Below are positions 16,022-24,850 of a stretch of DNA of 64,000 bases, piece after piece (position 1 is the first letter of the stretch; each line of letters opens with the position of its first letter). Source of the stretch: Actinoalloteichus hymeniacidonis (GTDB taxonomy: Bacteria > Actinomycetota > Actinomycetes > Mycobacteriales > Pseudonocardiaceae). Under the pieces are notes generated by a model that saw nothing but the letters and a program-made list of their open reading frames with translations, ran no database searches and had not been told where the DNA came from. The stretch covers positions 4,154,001 through 4,218,000 of the forward strand of contig NZ_JACHIS010000001.1 of assembly GCF_014203365.1 (NCBI RefSeq). Direction: 5' to 3'. The position numbers were made by a program, and so were the translations under genes.

Positions 16022-17839
16022 ATGACCTCGACCGACTCGGCCGTGTCCGAGGCAGGTCCCGACGCGACACGCCGCCCCAAAGGTTCGCTGACCCGGCTGC
16101 TGCGCGTCCACCTGCGTCCGTATCGGAGCTGGGTCACGCTGGTGGTCGTCTTCCAGTTCGGCCAGATGCTCGCGATGCTGTTCCTGCCGACTCTCAACGC
16201 CGACATCATCGACAACGGGGTGGCGCGAGGGGACACCGGCTACATCCTGCGCAGCGGCGGAGTGATGCTGGGGGTGACGCTGCTGCAGATCATCTGCGCC
16301 GCCGGGGCCGTCTTCTTCGCGGCACGCACCGCGATGGCGGTGGGCCGGGACATCCGGTCGGCGGTGTTCACCAGGGTTCAGTCGTTCTCGGTGCGCGAGA
16401 TCGGCCGCTTCGGCGCTCCCTCGCTGATCACCCGCACCACCAATGACGTCGAACAGGTACAGATGCTGGTGCTCATGGGGTCCGTCCTCGTGGTCCCCGC
16501 ACCGATCATGGGGATCGGCGGCACACTGCTGGCCCTCGACCAGGACGTCCAACTGTCCGGGCTGCTGCTCTTCATCCTGCCGGCACTGGTGATCACGATG
16601 TCGTTCATCGTCAGCCGAATGGGCCCACTGGCCAGGGGGATGCAGCACCGCATCGACGAGGTCAACCGCGTGGTGCGCGAACAGATCACCGGTATCCGCG
16701 TCATCCGAGCCTTCGTCCGCGACGAGCAGGAACGCGAACGCTTCGGCCGGGCCAACACCGAACTGCTGAACGTCTCCCTGCGTTTCGGCAGGCTGATGGC
16801 GCTGATGATGCCCGCAGTGATGCTGATCATGGAGTTCTCCAGCATCGCCGTCATGTGGTTCGGCAGCCACCGCATCACCGACGGCTCGATGCAGTTCGGT
16901 TCGTTGATCGCCTTCCTGAGCTACCTCATGCAGATCCTGATGGCGGTCATGATGGCCACCGCCGCGTTCATGATGACGCCCCGCGCCCGCGTCTGCGCCG
17001 AACGCGTCCAAGAGGTCCTGGACACCACCACCAGCCTGGAGACGGCCACGACCGTCGCCGAGGACACGGCATCCGTCGACGCGGAGGAGCCGTCCCGGGG
17101 ACTGCTCGAGTTGAGCGGCGTCGACTTCGGCTATCCGGGCGCGGAGGAACCGGTCCTTCGCTCGATCGACCTCGTCGCCCGGCCAGGTGAGACCACCGCG
17201 ATCATCGGTTCCACCGGCAGCGGCAAGACGACCCTGCTCAATCTGATCCCCCGACTGGCCGATCCCACGGCGGGAACGGTCCGCATCAACGGGACCGACA
17301 TCCGCGAGCTGGACCGCGCCCGGCTGCCCGGACTGGTCGGCCTGGTACCGCAGAAGCCCTACCTGTTCTCCGGGACGATCGCGACCAACCTTCGTTACGG
17401 GAAGTCGGACGCGACCGACGCGGAACTCTGGCACGCCCTGGAGGTGGCACAGGCCGCCGAGTTCGTCGCCGCGACACCGGAGGGCCTCGACGCCCCCATC
17501 GGACAGGGCGGCACCAATGTCTCCGGGGGGCAGCGACAGCGACTGGCCATCGCCCGGCTGCTGGTGGCCCGACCGGAGATCTACCTCTTCGACGATTCGT
17601 TCTCGGCCCTCGACTACGCCACCGACGCGGCGCTGCGGTCCGCACTGGCCTCGGAGATCAGCGACGCCACCCTGGTCATCGTCGCGCAACGGGTGTCGAC
17701 CATTCGCGATGCCGACCGCATCGTCGTCCTGGACGAGGGCCGCGTCGTCGGTACCGGGACGCACTCCGAATTGATGGCAAACAACCAGACCTATCGGGAG
17801 ATCGTGCTCTCCCAGCTCACCGAGCAGGAGGCGTCATGA
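16022..17839 (+). CDS. ABC exporter half-transporter, degenerate ATP-site subunit
   Basis: A 605-residue type IV ABC exporter half: six membrane segments (about 45-330) fused to a nucleotide-binding domain (about 360-600). Walker A GSTGSGKTTL, signature VSGGQRQR and Walker B IYLFDDSFSALD are visible. The residue after Walker B is Asp, not the catalytic Glu, and the switch His is Gln (VIVAQRVSTI). These are the marks of the non-hydrolysing site in heterodimeric exporters such as TM287/288 and BmrCD. The gene overlaps the next by ATGA, so the two subunits are made together. The start ATG at 16022 is preceded by GGAG. The substrate is not readable; multidrug or lipid export is usual for the family. 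Confidence 0.93.
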   Translation: MTSTDSAVSEAGPDATRRPKGSLTRLLRVHLRPYRSWVTLVVVFQFGQMLAMLFLPTLNADIIDNGVARGDTGYILRSGGVMLGVTLLQIICAAGAVFFAARTAMAVGRDIRSAVFTRVQSFSVREIGRFGAPSLITRTTNDVEQVQMLVLMGSVLVVPAPIMGIGGTLLALDQDVQLSGLLLFILPALVITMSFIVSRMGPLARGMQHRIDEVNRVVREQITGIRVIRAFVRDEQERERFGRANTELLNVSLRFGRLMALMMPAVMLIMEFSSIAVMWFGSHRITDGSMQFGSLIAFLSYLMQILMAVMMATAAFMMTPRARVCAERVQEVLDTTTSLETATTVAEDTASVDAEEPSRGLLELSGVDFGYPGAEEPVLRSIDLVARPGETTAIIGSTGSGKTTLLNLIPRLADPTAGTVRINGTDIRELDRARLPGLVGLVPQKPYLFSGTIATNLRYGKSDATDAELWHALEVAQAAEFVAATPEGLDAPIGQGGTNVSGGQRQRLAIARLLVARPEIYLFDDSFSALDYATDAALRSALASEISDATLVIVAQRVSTIRDADRIVVLDEGRVVGTGTHSELMANNQTYREIVLSQLTEQEAS

Positions 17840-19653
17840 GTACCGACGAGCGGGACCGCGACGCTCCTGCCAGCAAGAAGCCCAGCGATTTCCGGGGCTC
17901 CTCTCGAAGACTGATCAGCTCGATGCGCCCCGATCTGCCGTTGATCTCGGCCGTTCTGGCGCTGGCGGTGGTCAGTGTCGGGTTCTCGGTGGTCGTCCCC
18001 GCTCTGCTGGGCCGCGTCACCGACCTGGTGGCGAGCGGACTGCAAGGCAGCGGGGTCGACTTCACCGCCATCGGACGAATCCTGACGCTGGCCGCCGCCA
18101 TGGTGGTGCTCTCGGCACTGCTCACCCTCATCAGAGGAAGGCTGACGGCCCGGATCGCCCTGGCCACGGCGTTCCGGCTCCGTGAACAGGCCACCACGAA
18201 GATCACCCGACTCCCGCTGGGCTACTTCGACCGGCAGCCACGCGGCGAGGTGCTGTCGCGGGTCACCAACGACATCGACAACATCTCGCAGACCCTCCAG
18301 CAGGCGGTCAACCGCATCGTCACCTCGGTGCTCACCCTCGTCGGCGTGCTGGCCATGATGTTCTGGATCTCGCCGCTGCTCACGGTGGTGGTCATCCTCA
18401 GCGTCCCGGCATCGGTACTGATCACGATGATGATCGGCAAGCGGGCCCAGCCACAGTTCGTCCGGCAGTGGTCCGCCACCGGCAGGCTCAACGGCCACAT
18501 CGAGGAGATGTACACCGGCCACGCCCTCGTACAGGTCTTCGGCAGGCAACGCGAGGCCCTCGACACCTTCGACGAGCACAACCAGGCCCTCTACGACTCC
18601 AGTTTCCGTGCCCAGTTCGTCTCGGGGGTCATCGAGCCTGCATTACGGTTCGTCGGCAACCTCGGTTACGTGCTGGTCGCGGTGATCGGTGGGCTAGGGG
18701 TCATCTCCGGTTCGATGACCATCGGCGACGTGCAGGCGTTCATCCAGTACTCGCAGCAGTTCAACCAGCCGATCAGTCAGATCGCGTCGATGGCCAACCT
18801 GCTGCAGTCCGGGGTGGCCTCGGCGGAGCGGGTCTTCGCGCTGCTCGACGCCCAGGAGCAGGATCCCGACCCGATCGACGCCCCCACACCGGCGAAGGTC
18901 ACCGGCCACGTCGCCTTCGAGGACGTCTCGTTCCGCTACGAGGAGTCCACACCGCTGATCGAGGGCCTGTCGTTGACCGTGGAACCCGGGCAGACGGTGG
19001 CGATCGTCGGGCCGACCGGGGCGGGCAAGACGACGTTGGTCAATCTCCTGATGCGCTTCTACGAGATGACCGGGGGTCGGATCACGATCGACGGCGTGGA
19101 CATCTCGGCGATGGCGCGGGCGGACCTGCGACGCGACATCGGGATGGTCCTGCAGGACACCTGGTTGGTGGGCGGGACGATCGCCGAGAACATCGCCTAC
19201 GGAGTGGACCATGCGACGCGCGAGCAGATCGTCGAGGCGGCCATGGCCACCCACGTCGATCGTTTCGTCCGCACCCTGCCCGACGGCTACGACACGGTGA
19301 TGGACCGTGAGGGCGAGGGCGTCAGCGCGGGTGAGAAGCAGTTGATCACCATCGCCAGGGCGTTCCTCACCGAGCCGCCGATCCTCATCCTCGATGAGGC
19401 GACCAGCTCCGTGGACACCCGCACCGAGGTACTGATCCAGCACGCGATGGCCTCCCTGCGCACCGGCCGGACCAGTTTCGTGATCGCCCACCGGTTGTCC
19501 ACGATCCGCGACGCCGACGTGATCCTGGTGATGGAGTCCGGTCGCATCGTCGAGCAGGGCGACCACGAGACCCTGCTGGCATCGGGAGGTGCCTACGCTC
19601 GGCTGTACGCCGCGCAGTTCGCCACCTCGGAGGTGGAGCCTGATCTGGTCTGA
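17836..19653 (+). CDS. ABC exporter half-transporter, catalytic ATP-site subunit
   Basis: The 605-residue partner of the preceding gene, also six membrane segments plus one nucleotide-binding domain. Here Walker A GPTGAGKTTL, Walker B ILILDEATSSVD with catalytic Glu, and switch His in FVIAHRLSTI are canonical, but the signature is VSAGEKQ rather than LSGGQ. In the heterodimer its good Walker motifs meet the good signature of the first subunit, giving one working site and one degenerate site. Loop QDTWLVGGTIAENIAYG is typical of multidrug exporters. The 4-bp overlap with the first subunit supports a 1:1 complex in the membrane. Confidence 0.94.
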   Translation: MSTDERDRDAPASKKPSDFRGSSRRLISSMRPDLPLISAVLALAVVSVGFSVVVPALLGRVTDLVASGLQGSGVDFTAIGRILTLAAAMVVLSALLTLIRGRLTARIALATAFRLREQATTKITRLPLGYFDRQPRGEVLSRVTNDIDNISQTLQQAVNRIVTSVLTLVGVLAMMFWISPLLTVVVILSVPASVLITMMIGKRAQPQFVRQWSATGRLNGHIEEMYTGHALVQVFGRQREALDTFDEHNQALYDSSFRAQFVSGVIEPALRFVGNLGYVLVAVIGGLGVISGSMTIGDVQAFIQYSQQFNQPISQIASMANLLQSGVASAERVFALLDAQEQDPDPIDAPTPAKVTGHVAFEDVSFRYEESTPLIEGLSLTVEPGQTVAIVGPTGAGKTTLVNLLMRFYEMTGGRITIDGVDISAMARADLRRDIGMVLQDTWLVGGTIAENIAYGVDHATREQIVEAAMATHVDRFVRTLPDGYDTVMDREGEGVSAGEKQLITIARAFLTEPPILILDEATSSVDTRTEVLIQHAMASLRTGRTSFVIAHRLSTIRDADVILVMESGRIVEQGDHETLLASGGAYARLYAAQFATSEVEPDLV

Positions 19654-19745
19654 TCGAGCCCCGTGGGCACGCGCGGCGGGTGCGGCCGCCCCCGGATCGG
19701 TGTCTCGACTGGCCGAGCGAGCGGGACGAGAAGATCATCCGAGTC

Positions 19746-21035
19746 ATGAGTGACGATCGGGATCACACCGGCGCCCAGGCGGAGAAGCAGCGGGACATCG
19801 AGGCGTTGTCGCCGGAGGCCAGACACGCATGGCGATACCTCGCCGCGCTGCCGAGTCCGTCGACACCCGGGCTGGCGGCCGCCGCCCTGGGAATGGAACA
19901 GGCGACGGCCCGCCGACTACTCGATGAGTTGGCGGGCCGCTCGCTGCTGGTCCACACGCACGATCGCTACGAATTCGAGGCAGGCGGGCGCGAGCTGGCC
20001 TCGGCGCAGGGGCCGCTGGACGAGCAGGGGTCGGCTCGGGTCGCCCAGCGAGCGACGGACTGGGTGGTCCATTCCGCCGCCAACGCCAACCAGGTCATAG
20101 CACACCTCGATGACCACACCCTGCCGTGTGCCCCGGCGAGCGAGGGGGTGCAGCCCGACAGGTTCACCTCGCGGGAGCAGGCGTGGGATTGGTGCAAGCT
20201 CTGGACTCGCGATCTGGTGCCGTGGGTGCGCTTCGCCGTGGCCAACGGGCTCACCCGCCGGGCGTGGGAACTCCCGGTGGTGTGGTGGGAGTTCCTCTTC
20301 CTGACCAAGCCGTGGGTGGTCTGGCGGACCTCGGCCAAGGCCGCGTTGCGGGCCGCACGAGCAGCGCAGGACACGGAGGGCGTCGCGTGGATGCTGCACT
20401 CGCTGGGCATCATCGCCATCGAGGAGACCGATTGGGACCGGGCCTCGGCGTACCTCGACGAGGCGCTGCAGGTGCGTTCCGAGTTGGAGGATCGACGTGA
20501 GTTCGCCTGGACGTTGATCGCACTGATCCGCGCCGAGCTGGACCGGCAGAGCATCGACGAGGTGCCGGTGAGCTCCGACGTGATCTTGGACCGACTCGAA
20601 CAGGCCGAACGGGAGTTCACCGAGCTCGGCCGCATCGACGGTCTCTCCTCGATGTGGTCCTACCGCGCCCAGGCCCTGCATTATCGCGGCCGGGAGGCCG
20701 AGGCCGAGGCCGCACAACGGAAGGCTGCCGAGCTGGCCGATCAGATCGACGCGCCGCTGTTGGCGGCGTTCACCCTGACAAGGCTCGCCGAGATGCGGCT
20801 GGCCAAGGGGGAGTTCGACGGCGCGGTCGTGGTGGCACAGGCCGCAGCCGATCAAGCCAGGGAGATCGGCTGGCTGTGGTGCGTGATCAACGCCGCCACC
20901 TCGGAGGGCACCGCGCATCGCGCGGCAGGCCGCGCCGAGGAGGCCCGCCGAGCGTGGGAGACCGCGTTGACCGTCGCCCTGCAACTCGGCGATGTGCGCG
21001 CCGAGGCGTTGGAACGACGGCTCGCCGAGTTGTGA
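19746..21035 (+). CDS. TPR protein resembling the C-terminal half of AfsR/SARP-type regulators
   Basis: A 429-residue soluble protein. Residues about 20-110 (SPEARHAWRYLAALP, then LGMEQATARRLLDELAGRSLL and ATDWVVHSAANANQVI) look like the winged-helix segment that follows the NB-ARC ATPase in AfsR/SARP regulators. Residues about 150-429 are TPR-like helix pairs, for example AAQRKAAELADQIDAPLLAAFTLTRLAEMRLAKGEFDGAVVVAQ. No SARP DNA-binding domain and no P-loop are present, so it is a free-standing back half. It starts 92 bp after the ABC exporter genes and could be in the same transcript. Role unknown: protein-protein interaction is likely, enzyme activity is not seen. Confidence 0.75.
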   Translation: MSDDRDHTGAQAEKQRDIEALSPEARHAWRYLAALPSPSTPGLAAAALGMEQATARRLLDELAGRSLLVHTHDRYEFEAGGRELASAQGPLDEQGSARVAQRATDWVVHSAANANQVIAHLDDHTLPCAPASEGVQPDRFTSREQAWDWCKLWTRDLVPWVRFAVANGLTRRAWELPVVWWEFLFLTKPWVVWRTSAKAALRAARAAQDTEGVAWMLHSLGIIAIEETDWDRASAYLDEALQVRSELEDRREFAWTLIALIRAELDRQSIDEVPVSSDVILDRLEQAEREFTELGRIDGLSSMWSYRAQALHYRGREAEAEAAQRKAAELADQIDAPLLAAFTLTRLAEMRLAKGEFDGAVVVAQAAADQAREIGWLWCVINAATSEGTAHRAAGRAEEARRAWETALTVALQLGDVRAEALERRLAEL

Positions 21036-21351
21036 TCCTGACCGGACCGCACGGCCCGAGCTGCTCTCGGAACTGACCAGGATCGGGGCGCGAGCGGCTC
21101 CAGCGGGAACCTGGCTGGTGCTGCCCTCGTTGTCCGACCGAGCAGGTGAGATGGGCGGTGGTTCCGCTCGCGGGTCGCGTGATCCCGAGTCGGCGTACGA
21201 CCCTGCGGGCACTGGTCACGGCCGCGGGCCGACCGTGCGGAGCCGCGCACGCCAGGCGACCGCGTTCACGCGCAGCGCACAGAGATCCGGCGGGTGGCCT
21301 GGGCAGGCACTCGCCCGAGCACGGCTGGTCCGAGAACCTCCGGCCGCCCGC
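21036..21351. other. Intergenic gap without a supportable gene
   Basis: This 316-bp stretch separates the TPR gene from the convergent kinase gene. I see no frame with start, ribosome binding site and actinomycete-like codon use, and no strong hairpin immediately after either stop. Confidence 0.6.
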
Positions 21352-22002
21352 CTATTCGGCGGCGGAATCGGACTCGGAGTTCAAGGCCGCGCCGATCCAC
21401 CTGGCGACCTCATCGGCCGTCTCGACGGTGGGGACACCGGTGGTGTCCAGTAGCCGTACCGGCGGGGTCATGGTGGCAGCCGTGGCCACCAACCAGTCGG
21501 TGAACTCCAGCGTCTCGGCGATCCTCGGTTCCGACCATTGCCGCCAGGCAGGCCGACCACGAAGCCGTTCGGCCAGGATCTCTCGGTCGGTCACCAGACT
21601 GAGGTAGCGGATCTCGCTGAACAGGGCGCGTTCCGGGAGCCGCTCCAGCTCGATGGGAACGACCGTGCCACACAGCACGGCAGGTCGACCGCTCTGATGG
21701 ATCATCGCGGCGAGCCGAAGCCAGGTGGACCGGAAGTGCCGGTGGTCGTCGGTCGGGTCACGAAGCCCCTCGACCCAGAGCACATCCTGCTCCAGGACCA
21801 CGGCACGGTCGGCCAGGCGCTCGCTGAGCAGCCGGGCCACCGTCGATTTCCCGGTGCCGCTGGGCCCGATCAGGGCGAACAAGGGCAGGCGCCGGAAACG
21901 GCGACGGTGGCCGCAGGCTGAACAGACGAGTACCGGCGCCGATGGTGTGACGACGGGTGAGTCGGTTCGATCACCACAGCCGGGACAGACGAGCAGATTC
22001 AT
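21352..22002 (-). CDS. P-loop kinase-like ATPase with N-terminal zinc ribbon
   Basis: A 216-residue protein. Two Cys pairs (CPGCG near residue 6, CSACG near 32) form a probable zinc ribbon. Then ALIGPSGTGKSTVARLLSERL is a Walker A of the shikimate kinase/adenylylsulfate kinase type, and VLEQDVLW a DxD-like Walker B. Later Arg-rich LAERLRGRPAWRQW looks like a lid. The fold is that of small-molecule or RNA kinases (AAA_33/SKI-like); the substrate is unknown. The gene starts 5 bp after the stop of the zinc-finger gene at 22008-22385, so they are co-transcribed. Longer in-frame extensions run through that gene and are not used. Confidence 0.85.
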   Translation of the reverse strand: MNLLVCPGCGDRTDSPVVTPSAPVLVCSACGHRRRFRRLPLFALIGPSGTGKSTVARLLSERLADRAVVLEQDVLWVEGLRDPTDDHRHFRSTWLRLAAMIHQSGRPAVLCGTVVPIELERLPERALFSEIRYLSLVTDREILAERLRGRPAWRQWSEPRIAETLEFTDWLVATAATMTPPVRLLDTTGVPTVETADEVARWIGAALNSESDSAAE

Positions 22003-22007
22003 CCTGA

Positions 22008-22385
22008 TTAGTCGAACAGACCCCGGAGGAACGCGCCGGGGCCCCGCTCCCGACGGTGTCCGTGCCCGTACGGCCCGGGAGAGTCCGCGTAGTGCCCACC
22101 GCCGTGACCGCCCCGGTACGGACCGGGGGAATCGGGACGGTGGCCCTGGTACGGGCGAGGCGAGTCGGGGCGGTGCCCCTGGTACGGACGGGGTGAGTCC
22201 GCGTGACCGCCATGCTGCGGGTAGCCCGCGTTGTGCGAGCGGTAGTAGCTCTGTTCCGCGTTGGTCATCTGTTCCAGCTCGCCTCTGTCGAGGAAGATCC
22301 CCCGACAGCCTTCGCACTGTTCCAGATGGACGCCGTTGCGCTCATAGGTGCGCATCAAGTTCTGACACTTGGGACAAACCACCAT
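22008..22385 (-). CDS. TFIIB-type zinc ribbon protein with DSPxPY repeats
   Basis: A 125-residue protein. The N-terminus (VVCPKCQNLMRTYERNGVHLEQCEGCRGIFLDRGELEQM) is a zf-TFIIB domain with CxxC...CxxC. The rest is low-complexity: four imperfect repeats of about 11 residues built on DSPRPYQGHRP / DSPGPYRGG, rich in His, Gly, Pro and Tyr, visible in the DNA at about 22060-22205. It ends with FLRGLFD. It is the first gene of a two-gene operon with the zinc-ribbon kinase. No known role; the repeats suggest a flexible, possibly metal-binding tail. Confidence 0.88.
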   Translation of the reverse strand: MVVCPKCQNLMRTYERNGVHLEQCEGCRGIFLDRGELEQMTNAEQSYYRSHNAGYPQHGGHADSPRPYQGHRPDSPRPYQGHRPDSPGPYRGGHGGGHYADSPGPYGHGHRRERGPGAFLRGLFD

Positions 22386-22611
22386 GCAAGCATACGCATA
22401 CGAACAAGCCCGATGATCAGTCCACAGCAGACGTCTTCGCAGCTCACAGCTATTTCACGGCGCCTTCACCGCGACCTCACACCATGGGCGGCGCGGCGAT
22501 CGATCCCGGGCGTCCGCAATAGGCACAATCACCGCCGTCACGGTCCGCGCGAGGTCGATTCACCCGCAATCGCGTCGCCGCATTCGCCGCCGACGAGCCT
22601 GCGGACGATGG

Positions 22612-22664
22612 GTGACGGCTCTTGACAGTACGTCACCGCCCTGCTTTTCTGTAATAGCCGTCAC
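22612..22664. promoter_or_regulatory. Long inverted repeat with a third half-site, upstream of the radical SAM gene
   Basis: GTGACGGCT (22612-22620) and AGCCGTCAC (22656-22664) are perfect 9-bp arms. A third copy of the core, CGTCACC (22631-22637), lies between them and can pair with the left arm instead. The repeat is in the 553-bp gap 22386-22938, 275 bp before the radical SAM start. The rest of that gap is less GC-rich than genes here and holds no supportable ORF. Confidence 0.45.
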
Positions 22665-22938
22665 ATCGCTCTCTTGAAATCGTCGAGCGGCCGGTAACGG
22701 ACAGTTCGCGCGCGATTCATGGAGATCGAGTACGACACCCGGCTCCACCCTCGCAAATCGGACTCTCCCGGCGGACCCGAGAATCGTCGGGCGTCCGATC
22801 CTGGAATGCCTACATCGAATGCCCGCACTGACGCCGGGCAATCCCATCGGCTCCCACCACCGGTAAATCGAGGACGACCACACGAGTCCGCGACAGTGCA
22901 ATCGGGCCCGTGTCGCCGCCGGAACGAGGCTTGAACAA

Positions 22939-24369
22939 ATGAAGAAATGGCAGGAAGAAGGATATCCGGCCCGCTTGCAGGACAGCCTGGGCGACGGCGT
23001 CGTCCGATGTCGACTCAGTCCGAGGAACTGCCGGATACGTCCTGGTCAACATGGTTTCTGCATGGTCCGTGCCAACCGTGACGGCCAGCTGGTGAGTCTC
23101 AACTACGGGCGTTCGGTCCACGCCACGGAAGAGACGATCGAGACCGAGGCGGTATTCCATTACGAACCGGGTGCTCGAATACTTTCGATGGGCAACATCG
23201 GCTGCATGCTGAACTGCGACTACTGCCACAACTGGAAGACCTCGCAAGCGCGTTTCGTCGCGGATTCGGATGTCTTCTATTACACACCGCAAGAAGTAGT
23301 CGACATCGCAGTGCGACACGGCATCAAGGTCATCTCCTGGACCTACAACGATCCGGTGGTATGGCATGAGTTCGTCACCGAGACCGCCGCGCTCGCCCAG
23401 GCACGCGGGATCGTGAACCTGTACAAATCGGCATTCTTCATCTCCGAGAAGGCCGTCGAGGAGTTGATCCCGGTGATAGACATCTTCTCGGTGTCGATCA
23501 AATCGATGGATCCGAAGTACTACCGCAAGATCACCAAGGGCTGGATCGAACCGGTACTGGCCGCGACCGAGCAGGTCTACCGATCGGGCAAGCACCTGGA
23601 GGTCTCCACGCTGATGGTCACCGACCTCAGCGACGGCGAGGACAGCGCCCGCGACATGGCACGGTTCGTCGGCGAGCGCCTCGGCCCGGAGGTCCCCACC
23701 CATTTCGTGCGTTTTCACCCCGACTACAAGATGACCAATACGACCCGCACACCGGTGGACCGGCTGGAACGGGCGCGCGAGATCGCCTTGGACATGGGTC
23801 TGGATCACGTCTACCTGGGCAATGTCTACGACACCGATTCGGCCAACACCTGGTGCAGGCGGTGCGGCGAACTCCAGATCACCCGGTACGGACTGAACGC
23901 CCGACGACCGGGCCTCACCGCCGAGGGCACCTGTGCGAACTGCGGCACCGATGCCCGGATCCGCCGGATACCCGGCGCCGTGCCCGAACGGCCCACCACG
24001 CCCGGTCTTCCGTCGAGCATCCGCCATGAGACCGCGGGATTCGATTGGCAGGGCGACGTGCGCGCGGTGCACATCCGGGTCCGCAACGACGCGGCCGAGA
24101 CCAGGAGCGTCTACCACCGGCGGCTGGTCACCGATGGTGCGCACACCGACTGGACCCGGATCGATCTGCGAGGCGGCGAGAGTTATCGGTTCATCGCGGC
24201 CCAATCCCTGCCGGGTGAGACGGGGGTGGTGGTCGCCGTGCCGCCGGACTGCACCTCCAGCCTGCATCAGGTGTTCGACCGCGCGCACTTCCCCACCACC
24301 GATGCCGACGCCGGAACGGTGAACGCCGACGTCACGCCCCTTCCGCTCTATGTCCGTCCCATCCGATGA
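22939..24369 (+). CDS. Radical SAM enzyme (PflA/AmmeMemoRadiSam-like) with C-terminal zinc site
   Basis: A 476-residue radical SAM protein. The 4Fe-4S motif is C89-x3-C93-x2-C96 (GCMLNCDYCHNW), with SAM-binding strands such as KVISWTYNDP and IDIFSVSIKSMDPKYY, much like PflA-type activases and the AmmeMemoRadiSam-system enzyme. After the barrel come four cysteines (C306xxC309, C332xxC335) that probably bind zinc, then about 130 residues of beta-rich extra domain (HIRVRNDAAETRSVYHRRLV). The last part is not in PflA. It is followed by a cupin (16 bp gap) and an aminotransferase gene, suggesting a small biosynthetic cassette. Start ATG at 22939 gives MKKWQEEG; substrate unknown. Confidence 0.85.
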   Translation: MKKWQEEGYPARLQDSLGDGVVRCRLSPRNCRIRPGQHGFCMVRANRDGQLVSLNYGRSVHATEETIETEAVFHYEPGARILSMGNIGCMLNCDYCHNWKTSQARFVADSDVFYYTPQEVVDIAVRHGIKVISWTYNDPVVWHEFVTETAALAQARGIVNLYKSAFFISEKAVEELIPVIDIFSVSIKSMDPKYYRKITKGWIEPVLAATEQVYRSGKHLEVSTLMVTDLSDGEDSARDMARFVGERLGPEVPTHFVRFHPDYKMTNTTRTPVDRLERAREIALDMGLDHVYLGNVYDTDSANTWCRRCGELQITRYGLNARRPGLTAEGTCANCGTDARIRRIPGAVPERPTTPGLPSSIRHETAGFDWQGDVRAVHIRVRNDAAETRSVYHRRLVTDGAHTDWTRIDLRGGESYRFIAAQSLPGETGVVVAVPPDCTSSLHQVFDRAHFPTTDADAGTVNADVTPLPLYVRPIR

Positions 24370-24385
24370 GTGCGAGGAACCCAGC

Positions 24386-24850
24386 ATGCCGTTCGATTCC
24401 CCCTCTCCCGCCGACCCGAGCGTTCCCGAGACGGACCCGACCGAGGCCCAGGCGACCGCGCTTCCGGCCGATCAGGACACCGCGCAAGGACCTCGGATCG
24501 ACGCGGACGTCGTGATCACGCCCGCCGCCGGAGTCGATGGGGCGGAGGCGTTCCCGGGTCTGCTCCGCCGGGTGCTGGCCTACAACGACCGGCTGATGCT
24601 GGTGGAACACGTCATGGAGGAGGGTTCGGTCTTCCCCCGGCACAGCCATCCGCACGAACAGCTGGCCTACCTGGTCTCCGGTCGGGTCCGCGTCGTGGCG
24701 GGCGACGAGACCTTCGAGGCGGGTCCCGGCGACAGCTTCGTCGTGCGCGGCGGAGTCGAGCATCAGGTGTGGGCATTGGAACGCTCGGTGGCGCTCGACG
24801 TGTTCACGCCTTTCCGGGAGGACTACGTCGAGTGGGTCGACGGGCGATGA
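24386..24850 (+). CDS. Cupin domain protein
   Basis: A 154-residue protein with about 60 residues of acidic, Pro-rich N-terminus and one cupin barrel. The first metal motif is FPRHSHPHEQLAYLVSGRVRVV (two His, Glu, matching G(X)5HXH(X)3-4E), the second is PGDSFVVRGGVEHQVWA (His). All four ligands are there. The ATG at 24386 is preceded by GAGG; an earlier ATG (24350) would overlap the radical SAM gene by 20 bp. The stop overlaps the aminotransferase start by ATGA. It may be a sugar or amino acid isomerase or dioxygenase of the cassette, or a small-molecule binding partner. Confidence 0.86.
   Translation: MPFDSPSPADPSVPETDPTEAQATALPADQDTAQGPRIDADVVITPAAGVDGAEAFPGLLRRVLAYNDRLMLVEHVMEEGSVFPRHSHPHEQLAYLVSGRVRVVAGDETFEAGPGDSFVVRGGVEHQVWALERSVALDVFTPFREDYVEWVDGR

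Noticed and set aside
15737-17764. 675-residue antisense frame opposite the first ABC exporter gene
   Set aside because: Shadow of a high-GC gene: His/Gln/Asp-rich translation without domains, while the plus strand encodes a complete transporter.
22060-22205. Short direct repeats as a CRISPR array
   Set aside because: The repeats are in-frame coding repeats (DSPxPY) of a zinc-ribbon protein, with no unique spacers.
22622-22660. TTGACA followed by TAATAG as a sigma-70 promoter
   Set aside because: About 28 bp between the hexamers, far too long; TTGACA falls inside the inverted-repeat region.
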